NCBI GenBank assembly: GCA_009763385.1
Contig: CM019824.1
Span: 142,731,705-142,795,704 of the forward strand
DNA from: Coix lacryma-jobi var. lacryma-jobi
Lineage: Eukaryota > Streptophyta > Magnoliopsida > Poales > Poaceae
DNA length: 64,000 nucleotides
Direction of reading: 5' to 3'
Shown: positions 54,944-64,000 of the stretch, in pieces
How positions within the stretch are numbered: position 1 is the stretch's first letter
How the letters are laid out: every line of letters starts with the position of its first letter
Translations under genes and position numbers: made by a program
Notes under the pieces: generated by a model
Database searches by the model: none
Told to the model about the DNA's origin: nothing
Seen by the model: the letters and a program-made list of their open reading frames with translations, nothing else

Positions 54944-54948
54944 CCGTC

Positions 54949-55130
54949 GGCATGGCACGTCTCTACTTGACCTTCACCTCACCTTCGACCACTGTCTCCG
55001 AGCTCCACACCTGCACATCAACACAGCCAAGAGACATGTTGCCTCTCACCCCTTTCGGTGAGCCTGTTGACCGATCGCTCATCGCTCATCGCTTTTGATG
55101 AGGACATCACCACGCTGGACACACTGACGT
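54949..55130 (-). mobile_element. Element A 5' LTR, remainder after S1
   Basis: CGGCATGGCACGTCTCTACT and CACTGTCTCCGAGCTCCACA align in order with 23339-23470 of the S2 LTR, so this is the continuation of the LTR interrupted at 9085. The exact right end is not clear: similarity to S2 fades after about 55130 and no convincing CA terminus or target duplication is found. Confidence 0.7.
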
Positions 55131-56700
55131 CATGGTCTTCCCCAAGTTGCAATGTGTCTCCAACTCAGCTACCACGTCACCCTCGGAATCTAGGAGCAGT
55201 TCCAGGTAAAATCAACGCCCCGGACGCATACGGACTCCATTTTCGACGAACCAGATATGCTTGGAAAGATAATTTGATAAGCTAACCAATGGCTTTGGTT
55301 TCACGTCAAAATACATCTTGAGTCAATAGGAATCGTCGAAACAAGTCAGCGTCTAGAATCTGCCAGGGTGCTGCGACACCGTCTTTTGGTCCATTGGGCC
55401 GTGTATCATCTTAGAGCCCATTAGGGGCGCGTCCAGTAGGGGTGACGTCCTAAACCCTATAATTATCCGTCATCATCGTTGTTAGGTCTTGGGTTTTGTT
55501 TAGAGTTTAGTTTTCCATCGAGAAACTGAACCGTTCATTGTAACTGTGGTGTCAAATCCTTTTACAATGATCCAGGGCCCCCGTCCTTGATCTCCTCCAC
55601 TGTGTCGATTAGTCCTTTGGAACCGAGTTCTTGAACCCTCTATTGAAATTCGTATTATTCATATTTGCAACTTCAGATTGCGTGCTTTACCTTCTTGCTT
55701 GTGTTCTTCGATTTGCTTGTAGGAATAGCCTTCTTTGCGAGGTCAATCAAGTTGTGCTTGGTTGATAACCAACAAAGCAGTGGTGTAACGGTTGCAGGGT
55801 TCGAATCGTGTCTGATTTGAAGCCGGATCGCCAACGTCGACTTCTCCACCAATCGAACCTATCGCTACCTCTCGGAAGATCGGGCCATCCCTCATTAATT
55901 GGTATCGGATATTTCAGGTTTCCCACGAGGTATAATCTCGTTTGCCCATAGATTCATATTTGTTAATTACCTAGAGTCCACAAAAAGCCTAAAAAATTTC
56001 AATTTCCGTTGTCATATCGTCCTTTGTGCCTTTGCAATTTCGTTTCAGATTCACATTATTGAATTTGTGTTTGTGGTCGAGTCTTGTTGCTGGTTTAGGG
56101 TTGTGTACGTCGTCGTAGTTCAACGTGCCTGTTCTTGTTTCTTTGTTTCCGCCGCTATCCCATCCACTATTCCAAACAATAAGTCGAAGCCACCACATTA
56201 CTCGACTTTTTCCGCTAGCCGCCTTGTGTAACTTCTCGCCGCCGCGCAAACCCTAGATAGGTTGCCAACCGCTCTAATTTTTGCCTGCATCGCAGCCCTC
56301 CTTACATCATCTGGCATCTACCTACTGCTGTTAGTCACACGGACGCTTGTTCTTGTGATCGGTGTTTGAGTTTAGGGTCACTTTGCCCTAACTGCCGCTT
56401 TCGTGTTGTGCCTCCAAAAAACATAACTTGAGATACCCTCGGTAAACAGGCATAACTTTTCGCTCGTTTGTTAGAAAAATCTTAATTTTTTTGTACGATT
56501 TCTTGACACCGTTTGGAGCCATCCCAAACTCGGCTTCGCCCTATTTGGTCCCCTCAAAATTGCCAAAAAATCAGGAAAATAAAAAAACTTGTCAAGGTTT
56601 CTGCACGCTTTTCAGAGAACGTGCTAATTTTGTGTAGACCACATCCCACCTCAGTTGGAGGTGCCAATTTTTGTGGTTGCATCTTTTCGCTACCTCTACG
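55131..56700 (+). mobile_element. Gypsy-type LTR 3' part, primer site and leader (Huck-like?)
   Basis: An LTR with promoter-like CCTATAATTATCC (about 55456) ends CCATCCCTCA at 55894 and is followed by TGGTATCGGA (55900), a Met-type primer site. About 800 bp of leader follows with no gag frame and no recognised domain. Sequence around 55370-55870 reminds me of the maize Huck gypsy LTR, a recollection that could not be checked here. The LTR start is unclear, somewhere between 55131 and 55370. The element is cut on the right by Tat sequence at about 56700. Confidence 0.5.
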
Positions 56701-57411
56701 GCATAGATGGCATTAAACTCAGGGGCTCGGTCATTGCCTCAGCTTAGTCGGCTTCACTTCGACTACGCTCGGGGGCTCAGATTCAAGGATGAAAGATCAA
56801 ATTTACAAGCATTCAACCACTCAGCGACAAGCATATGTTGATCCTTGTTTTCGGGAGGTTATTCAGCTGCACCCTTGAGGATGTCTACAAGATCCTACAA
56901 TCGACTCTGAGTAGTTGATTTTAGGCTCGGGAGCTACAGAATACATATCCTCAAATGATGTATCCAAATTTCTTTGAAAGGAATTGAAGCAATTTTAGAC
57001 AAGACCCTCTAGTTCTTTATGCTAAACAACGAGAGGCTCGGGCGCTATACCCAATCAATGGGTGCGCTTTTCAAAAAACGCACACCATTAGAAGACTTTA
57101 AGAGAACTTTATGGTTTCTCTCAGAAGGTACTCGGATGACACTTTATCAAGGCCGAGGGTCTCAAGATGACTTCACCGAATAAACCATGAAGAGCTTGGG
57201 GGCTTATGGGACAGAGTCCCCGGGTACTCCACTAGGAAAGGCGAAGACCTAGTCCAACTAGAACTCTCTGTATGTAATCCTAGTAGTATTACTACCTTGT
57301 AATCCTACTAGGACTCCTAAGATTGTAACCAACTAGGGCTCTTGCCTCTTGGACTATATAGAGAGAGGCAGAGCTCTCTAGATCAGGATACAAACACACA
57401 AAGAGAGGTGT
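56701..57411 (+). mobile_element. 3' end of a Tat-like element and first half of its LTR
   Basis: G-rich motifs of the form CTCGGGGGCT recur (about 56766, 56930, 57032), ending in the polypurine tract GAGCTTGGGGGCTTA (57192-57206) before the LTR start TGGGACAGAG at 57207. The LTR has a TATATAGA box at 57355-57362. S3 is inserted at 57412 and the LTR resumes at 59992-60191, giving ~405 bp in total. That second half matches the end of the Tat LTR at 62579-63000. No coding sequence is left. Confidence 0.75.
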
Positions 57412-59991
57412 TGAAAGAGCATCTGGCTCTTTAATGATTTTTGGTTGATTATATGACAACATGATTAAAGGGCTAATGTGTTTGCTAAGTGTGAAGCAGG
57501 TGACAACTTATCTCAAATACACTTGCATATTCTATGACAAGCCAAAAGTGATGCATTGTTGGTTGATTTGAATTAAATCAATCATGAGAAACAACAATGC
57601 ATATGGAATTCTTGATATGGCTTATCTCTCTCTATGTGAGACTTCTATGGTGTGATGAGCTCATTGGTTATCACATTTGAAAATAGCTCAAGCACAAAAG
57701 AACAACAAATGCATATGGAACTTATTGCATGACTTATCCTTGTATGAGTGGGACTCTTATGTTGTCAAGGATAGATACATGGATGATCGCAATGGACTAT
57801 CTTTCTAATGTCATACTAATAGAGTTATGATAGATATATTGGTTATCACATGGATTATCCTTAAACGCCATATTCTTATATTATCATGGATGGACATATT
57901 GATGATCACATGGACTATTTCTCAATTGACATATTCTTGTGTTATGATGGAGATATTGGTTATCACATCTAGTATCTCTCTAAAGACATATTCTTGTGAT
58001 GAGATGGGCATATTGGTTATCGAATAGAATACCTCTCTATATGTTGCATCTTTATGCTATGATGGACATAATCGTTATCACATGGACTATCATTATATAT
58101 GTGGAATTCTTATAATGTGATAGATACATTTGGTTGTCACATGGACTTCAGTTGATGATTCAAAACAAGACTTGATAAGAGTGGTTTAAGAAAGTGAAGA
58201 TAGAAAGGAAAGACTTCGAGGTACTAAGCAAAGGTGAAGGGCAAGCAAAGGCTTGGCGGCCGAAGAACCTAGCTAGAGTGAAGAAGAAAGTACTTGCATT
58301 TAGTCGAGGAACGAATCAAGCCACAAAGGTCAAGTTGATGTGAAGGATCAAATCTTTGTTGGTCAACCAAAGGAAAGTGACTTGGTATACTTGGCGGTCT
58401 TCACATCTATGATGGATGAAATCAAGTCACAAGCTCAAGAAGGTTTTGCTCAAATAGAAGTTGTTCGAAGATGACATGTTGACTCCCTCATTTGATAAAG
58501 ATTGGAAGTTGCGGCAATGATGGGAAGATTTCAACTCAAGAGGTTTATGATCATATCTTTCTATTTCTTGAGTTAATAGGTATGTCGTACTATTAAGGGG
58601 GATGCAACATGTGATAGACATTGTTTCTCTAGTGCTCAAGTCATCCCATGGGAGTTTGAGAGAGAAGAGATCAGAGCAGGAACCTTTGGTTCGGTCTCGC
58701 ACAACCCGGACATGTCCGGGTGTCCTACCGGACATGTCCGGTAGGTGCGGGTTTGAGGTGGTCGGTAGTACCAGCTTCGTGCTCGGTAGTACCGACCTCT
58801 AAAGGTCAGTTTGCAGGGCTCCCTGTGTAAGTCTTATTTTGACCTATCGGTAGTACCGCTATTATATACGGTAGTACCGGTAGTCTGCTGGGTCGGACTC
58901 TGTCGTACATGTCTGGTCCGACATGTCCGGTAGGTGCTCAGCCCAGCCGTCTTCCCTCTTCTCTGCTTTCTCTCTTCTTTAAGGGTTGTCTGTCGCATGC
59001 CTTCTCCTGGATACATCTTGTTTTATCCCCTAAGAGGAGTGGGACGTAAGTCGTTCATTTTTATAGGAGTTGGTCCTACCGGACATGTCCGGTAGGTGTC
59101 CAACGGCTAGTAACGACTAGTTGTGTGGGGTGTTGTTTAAATACCCCCAAGGCTCCACTTTTGGAGGCTGTTGATTCTGCTGGTTGCCTAGAGAACTTGT
59201 GAGCTTTGTGAGCACTCCCAAACCCTCTCTTAGTGAGTGGAGCTTCAAATCCCAAAATCCATATTGTGGGTTGAGTGAAATTTGAATTAGAGAGCAAACC
59301 CATTCTTGAGCACTTGAGCATTCTTGTCAATCTCGGTTGTTGCATTCGTTACTCGTAGACTTCGCGGTCCTAGACGGGTGGGCGTCGCCGGAGAGCACCC
59401 AAGAGCTTTGTGGTGTGCCTCGGAAAGTTTGTAAAGGTTCGATCTCTCCTCAAAAGAGATCAACTAGTGGAAGGAGCATAGCGGGTGAAATAGACCATGG
59501 CTAGAGTGACCTGTGGTGTCCTCTAGAGCCCACCTTTGTGGTAGCTCGCAGCCGGCTCAATGGAGAGTAGGACTCAAGGGGGTGCCGAACTTCGGTAAAA
59601 CAAATATAGTGTCTCATTGTCTATTACATTCTATATTTATTGTCTATTGTGCTCCTTGTATCACCTGTGCAGGTCACCTAGGTGGAGGATTTCAAAAGAG
59701 TTAGTGGGAGCTAGATCGGCCACAGTCAAGCAACCCGGACATGTCCGGTAGAGCTGTCTGCTGCAGATTGAACTCTACTCAGTTCTAACCTTTGTGGTTG
59801 CAGGTGTTAGGCTCCTAGGGGCTACTTCATATTGTTATATACTCTGATTATTCATTCATTTGTGGTTAAGATTATTTGTGTGGAGTTTTCATTTGAAAAC
59901 TCCGAATCCAAATCGTTTCCGCTTTAAAATTGTTAATTCATATAATTGCCTATTCACCCTCCCCCTCTAGGCGACCACTTAGGTCCTTTCA
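57412..59991 (+). mobile_element. Solo Sirevirus-type LTR S3 (2580 bp)
   Basis: Starts TGAAAGAGCATC and ends CACTTAGGTCCTTTCA, with the same C-rich terminal block (TATTCACCCTCCCCCTCTAG) as other Sirevirus LTRs here. It is flanked by GGTGT (57407-57411) and GGTGC (59992-59996), a 5-bp duplication with one mismatch. Only one LTR and no interior are present, so it is a solo LTR left by recombination. It contains simple AT-rich near-repeats of GATGGACATATTGGTTATCA at 57800-58150. No gene. Confidence 0.85.
58705..59755. repeat. Palindromes CCGGACATGTCCGG and CGGTAGTACCG in S3
   Basis: CCGGACATGTCCGG-type perfect palindromes occur at 58705-58720, 58726-58743, about 58915-58931, about 59079-59096 and, as CCCGGACATGTCCGGT, near 59731-59746. 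Interleaved at about 58760-58885 are copies of the S1-type CGGTAGTACCG. The LTR therefore carries two palindrome families. Confidence 0.88.
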
Positions 59992-60191
59992 GGTGCACAA
60001 CCACACACCCATAAGTGAAGAGCACAATATACTATTCCTCCCAAAGTGGACGTAGGGATGCTATTCAGCAGACCGAACCAGTATAGATCATTGTCTCTAC
60101 ATTTACCATCGAGTTCTGCATACGCCGAAGCCCACCGAACAAATCGTCCCGAGTAACCCCGTGACAAGTTGTCTGTTAATAAACACTGACA
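59992..60191 (+). mobile_element. Second half of the S3-interrupted Tat LTR
   Basis: It shares with 62800-63000 the blocks GAACCAGTATA, ACCGAACAAATCGTC and a TAA(T/C)AAACAC(T/C)GACA end. The LTR ends at 60191. From 60192 to about 60350 the sequence is AT-rich with nothing recognisable. Confidence 0.75.
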
Positions 60192-60349
60192 ACTATCTAG
60201 ATGATGAGTTTGATCTATGTTGGATGATCTTAGTGAAATTATCTAGACCCCTAATTTTCTTTTTTTATGAGTTCTACCGCCAATTAGCTTATGTTAGTTT
60301 TTTTAAAAAATAAAATGCTTAGACCTTCTAATCCAAAGTTGATCCAAAC

Positions 60350-62578
60350 ATGTCGCCGCACACTATACTTGGCCAAACGGGCCACACGGCACGACAGTGA
60401 CACTAATATGATTAGGCATGGCATGACACTAAGCGGCACACCTATCTAGCCGTGTCATGCCTAGTAGTGTCGCCGTGTCGAAGTCCTAGCCCAGGCACAA
60501 CACCATCACCACTTAGTCGTGTCGTGTCGTGCCTAGTGGCACGACGGCACTGCAGTGCCAGTGCTAGCACGGGCACTCAAAGGGTAAGACCCTTCAGTGC
60601 ACTCAGAACAACACAAAGAAGAACATAGTCACAAACTTATTAAGAGATAACAAACACAACTTACATATGACAGTCACAAACACAGAAGATATAACAAAAT
60701 AATAATTTATTAAGAGCTTTCGTGCAATGGTTGCCTCATTCAAAACCTGTCTAGCTAAAACTCACCCTTGTGGGAAATCCTAGACAAGGAAAAAGAGTAC
60801 AGCCCAGCTCTATAAGAGCTCATTGTCCATACATCAAGTCCAAGTCCACAATATTACAGTTCATTACATGAATGTTCACTAACAAAACCAATCAAGATAA
60901 AGTTCTTCAAATGCTTCTTCAAGCTCCTTGTACTCCACATTGTGTTGCAACCTTGCTTTTGCCGCCTCCCAGTCCTTGATGCAGGTGAGCATCTCCACCA
61001 TATTTGGCTTCAGCCTCCTCCGCCGCTCCTCGATGATTCTGCCAGTCATACTAAAGGTAGATTCTAAAGATATGCTAGACACAAGAACAATTATAATGTC
61101 TTTAGCCATGACAGATAGAACTGAGTAAGTGAATTTGTGCTGATGCCACCAGTTCATCATGTTGAAGTCATCATCTAGCTAGCTACTGTCTCATAGTCCA
61201 AGTAGGAAATCAGTTTAGAAACATTAGAAGTAGAAGAACTTGCAGCATACTACAAAGAAGTAGTAGAGGTATCTCTAGACAGATTAAGAGTAGCAGCTAG
61301 AGGATGGATACCAATACCACTAGCAGAATCACCACTTTCATCATCATCATAAATTTCATCTCAAACAGACCTTTTCTTATCAGACAGGTTAGGAGGGACA
61401 ACATGCCTCCTCAACCTAACATCTTCATATTTAGCCTCATATTTGTTGTAAACAACAGTTAGTCGAGCTCTAGTGAATAGCTAGTATGTATTATACTTTG
61501 AATATGTAAGGTTATCCAACCTCCTCAAAACTCTAAGAAAACCTTTCATTTTAGCTCCAGGGTCTAAGATGAATGCAAAAGAATAAAGCAAAGAAATTTC
61601 CCTCCAGTATTTGTTATATTTGTCTATCATAGGTTGAACCACAAGTTTGAGGTGAGTGTCATTACCATATTTCTTTAGGTGTATCGCATTTTTAACAAGA
61701 TAATGAATCATAAGTGGAGATGTAGGGTAGTACACACCAGAGAAAGCAACTATAGAATCATAAAATAGTTTAAAAATGAAGTACTTTTTATGCAATAGCC
61801 CAATGTTCATCTGTTAAAAGGAATGTAGCACCTTCAACTCAAGGTAATGAGCATGCATGAAAGTAGTGAATGAGATCTTATGATGAAACAAATGTTTAAG
61901 CATCAAATAGGTTGAATTCCACCTTACCTCCATGTCTAGCTAAAATTTTCTAGGCCTAATACTAGTGGCAATGCAATCACTTTTACATGCAACAATTCTT
62001 TGGTTAGATGAGTTTAAAAATGATATTGCAGTTCTAAATATTTCAATCAAAGGCTTAAGATACTCAAGGACCTCCTTAACAATCAGATTGATAATATGAC
62101 ATGCACAACGCTGATAAAGGACCATAGAATTAACAGTAGAAACATTATACATTCTCGGATTCATTAGGATCATCAACAATCTCAAAACCAAGATATATAG
62201 ACAACAAAGGCCTAAGTAGACGCATGACAAAAACATTAGATGATGCATTTTTAAGAGTAACAACAAACACATTTTCAGTAAGTCCATAATCGGATAACAC
62301 AAAAACAACACGGTCAGCAATATTTTGTCCAATGTGGGACACATCACAATGAGCACAAGACCAAGAACCCTCTTCTCTAGTTGTCAATCAGAGTTCATGT
62401 AATGTGCAATAGTACTAAGGTAGTCCTCTTTGGCATTACCAGACCAGATATTAGAGGTTAAGCACACACAATTAACAACAGAAGAAGATAAAGTCTCAAC
62501 AAGCTTAGCCTTCCTATCAGTGAAATATTTAATAATGTCTCTAGTGGTGATTTGCCTAGAGACAGTGACGGACCAGGA
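60350..62578 (-). mobile_element. hAT transposon remnant
   Basis: The left end region (about 60350-60600) is packed with GGCACGAC, GTGTCGTGCC and GTCGTGTCG words in both orientations, a typical hAT subterminal region. The body is a degenerate transposase on the minus strand. The 5' part is cut off by the Tat LTR that starts at 62579. No target duplication can be identified because the other end is not in the window. Confidence 0.75.
60879..62578 (-). pseudogene. hAT transposase (RICESLEEPER-like), degenerate
   Basis: Homology runs across several frames. TTRDIIKYFTDRKAKLVETL and CLTSNIWSGNAKEDYL (62578-62384) come first, then DVSHIGQNIADRVVF (from about 62360). CACHIINLIVKEVLEYLKP and SNQRIVACKSDCIA (down to 61940) follow, then SLLYSFAFILDPGAKMKGF (61810-61481). 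Last is the C-terminal dimerisation domain SLESTFSMTGRIIEERRRRL (61160-60879). In the first catalytic motif the Asp expected before I-W is Asn. Frameshifts and stops separate these blocks. The N-terminal BED zinc finger is missing. Confidence 0.85.
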
Positions 62579-63000
62579 TGTCAGAGATATCATCTATCGA
62601 TGATTACTCCGACTAATCCAGGATGGCTTTAGAGATCCGAAGACTTGTAACGAAGTGTACTTGGATTAGGACTCTAGTTTGTAACTTAGCCGAGTTGTAA
62701 AAGGAAGTCCTGTAATTAGAATAGGACTCCACTATTGTAACCGGCTAGGATTCGGTCTGCGCTGAGGCTCACCCGGATATATAAGGGGAACCAGGCATAG
62801 GTCCTAGAGGATCGAACATTGAATCATAACAATACACAAGGCACACGCCGCACTGGACGTAAGGTATTACACTACTTAGCGGCCTGAACCAGTATAAATC
62901 GTTGTCCCTGTGTACTCGTTGAGTCCTACGAACGCCGATCCCCACCGAACAAATCGTCTGAGATTCCTCAAGACGAGTTGCCGGTTAACAAACACCGACA
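62579..63000 (+). mobile_element. Tat 5' LTR (422 bp)
   Basis: Terminal TGTC and GACA form a short inverted pair. TATATAAG at 62778-62785 is a good TATA box. R/U5 follows with ACCGAACAAATCGTCTGAG and the end AACAAACACCGACA. Confidence 0.85.
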
Positions 63001-63002
63001 GC

Positions 63003-63020
63003 TGGCGCGCCAGGTAGGGG
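63003..63020 (+). other. Primer binding site of the Tat element
   Basis: TGGCGCGCCAGGTAGGGG, two bases after the LTR end. This form is characteristic of Tat-group grass elements. Confidence 0.85.
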
Positions 63021-63064
63021 CTTTCGGCGATTCGACGACCAAGAGCCCGGCGAACCACGACAAC

Positions 63065-64000
63065 ATGTTCTCGGCGGGATCAATTTTCGTTTTTGGCTCA
63101 TGGACTTGCATTGCGGATGATCAAGGAAAGCTGCACAGACAGCTCGCCATGGAATCAGAACCACAAGCCATGCCAAAGATGGAACACCTCGCTCAGAACC
63201 TAGCAAATCTGACAATCCAAGACCCGCAAGATCCCGGGGACCACACAAAGACATCCGACTACTACTCCAACTCGAACTCTGAAGAAAAGGACCCGGATAC
63301 TTGCTATGGCTTCACCTTCGGGCTGCGGAACTTTGCTGAAAACTTTCAGGACCTGATTGGTGCAAAATTCAAAGAGTATCAACAGATACCTTTGACGGGA
63401 GCTCAACAAGGACTCGTTTTTAGCTCTACCAAGGAGGGTAACATTGTCCATTGGCCAATTCAGCCTGCCCCGGCTAGACTGGTTGGCACAATCGACCAGC
63501 AACTTCCATACCAGCACGAACATCAGCTCCCTTTTGAGGAACACGACTCCACAACGGAACTAATCTCCAGCACTTCTACTTTGGAATCAGTAACACCGGG
63601 ATAATCAAACCAGGGCTACACTCGTGAAGTCTTCATGGCGGGGCACCGGTCATCTCTACGACCACCAACCCCACCAGATGTCTGTCAAGACGATGAAACT
63701 CTGAGTATGATTTCTGACAATGATCTGGAAGGACCCGCGGAAACCGAGTCCTTGAAAGCTGAAAGAATTCGAAGGAATAGAGCTAAGGAGGCCCGCAGAA
63801 GGCGAGCAACTCACCGCAAGGAAGCTGTAGATCGCTACAATGCACGACTAGAAGAATACAACACCCGGAGGTGTCTGGAAGCAGAGGCTGAGCGTCAAGC
63901 TCGCACTGAAGAGAATCACTCCCAGGATGATCTTAACAGACGGTGCCCTGATTGTTCTCGCAACCTTGAACCCGAGTTCATGAGGGTCGCCGGCCATAAA
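63065..64000 (+). pseudogene. gag: Tat gag, N-terminal part, one in-frame stop
   Basis: ATG at 63065 (MFSAGSIFVFGSWTC), 44 bases after the primer site. The frame is open for 179 codons to TAA at 63602-63604, then continues in the same frame to the window edge with SNQGYTREVFMAGHR and a long Arg/Glu-rich, probably helical region (RRNRAKEARRRRATHRKEAV). The position and the YxREVFMA segment fit Tat gags. Capsid and zinc knuckle would lie beyond 64000. The single stop could be a point mutation or a sequencing error. Confidence 0.75.

Larger units (their letters stand above)
62579..64000 (+). mobile_element. Tat-lineage gypsy element, 5' LTR and gag (continues past window)
   Basis: The LTR 62579-63000 (TGTCAG to CCGACA, 422 bp) is followed by the primer site and a gag frame running to the window end. 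It is inserted in the hAT transposase. It is related to, but distinct from, the Tat LTR split by S3. Confidence 0.85.

Overview
The window is wholly repetitive plant nuclear DNA. It contains no recognisable host gene, rRNA, tRNA gene or CRISPR array. The element set is Sirevirus-type Ty1/copia, Tat, Athila and chromovirus-type Ty3/gypsy, and hAT DNA transposons, with very long LTRs and deep nesting. This fits heterochromatin of a large-genome grass, probably a panicoid (maize, sorghum or sugarcane side). The organism call is an inference from element style, because no host gene is present to confirm it. A 500-base assembly gap lies at 5601-6100.

Layout from left to right. 1-3535 is the 3' part of a long chromovirus-like LTR. 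3536-5600 is the 3' pol end of a minus-strand Tat element. After the gap, 6101-9085 is the gag and 5' LTR of a minus-strand Sirevirus-like copia, here called A. Inside A's LTR sits the dominant element, a plus-strand Sirevirus S1 (9086-54943) with its LTR ends, primer binding site, gag, protease, integrase, RT, RNase H and polypurine tracts.

S1 has been hit at least four times. (1) X (10714-19917) is a 9.2-kb element with no visible coding capacity in S1's 5' LTR, flanked by perfect GTGTC duplications. (2) S2 (21327-40236) is a minus-strand Sirevirus in gag. S2 itself carries T (25004-38962), a chromovirus-like element with LTRs over 5 kb, flanked by perfect ATAGT duplications. (3) An Athila-like element (40237-46966) keeps intact-looking gag-protease and ORF1-like frames but has no RT or integrase, and it joins S2 at a deletion scar. 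(4) An 834-bp non-autonomous hAT element (50783-51616) lies in RNase H with a perfect 8-bp duplication.

Right of S1, A's LTR resumes at 54949. It is followed by a gypsy LTR and leader (about 55200-56700), the 3' end and LTR of a Tat element split by a solo Sirevirus LTR S3 (57412-59991), a decayed hAT transposase (minus strand, about 60350-62578), and the LTR and gag of another Tat element (62579-64000).

The most unusual structure is an array of short hairpins in the U3 part of the A and S2 LTRs. The loop is nearly constant while the stem sequence changes from unit to unit with complementarity kept. The other Sirevirus LTRs carry their own palindrome families. A second point of interest is the Athila-like element whose two surviving ORFs are long and nearly undamaged although its replication genes are gone.
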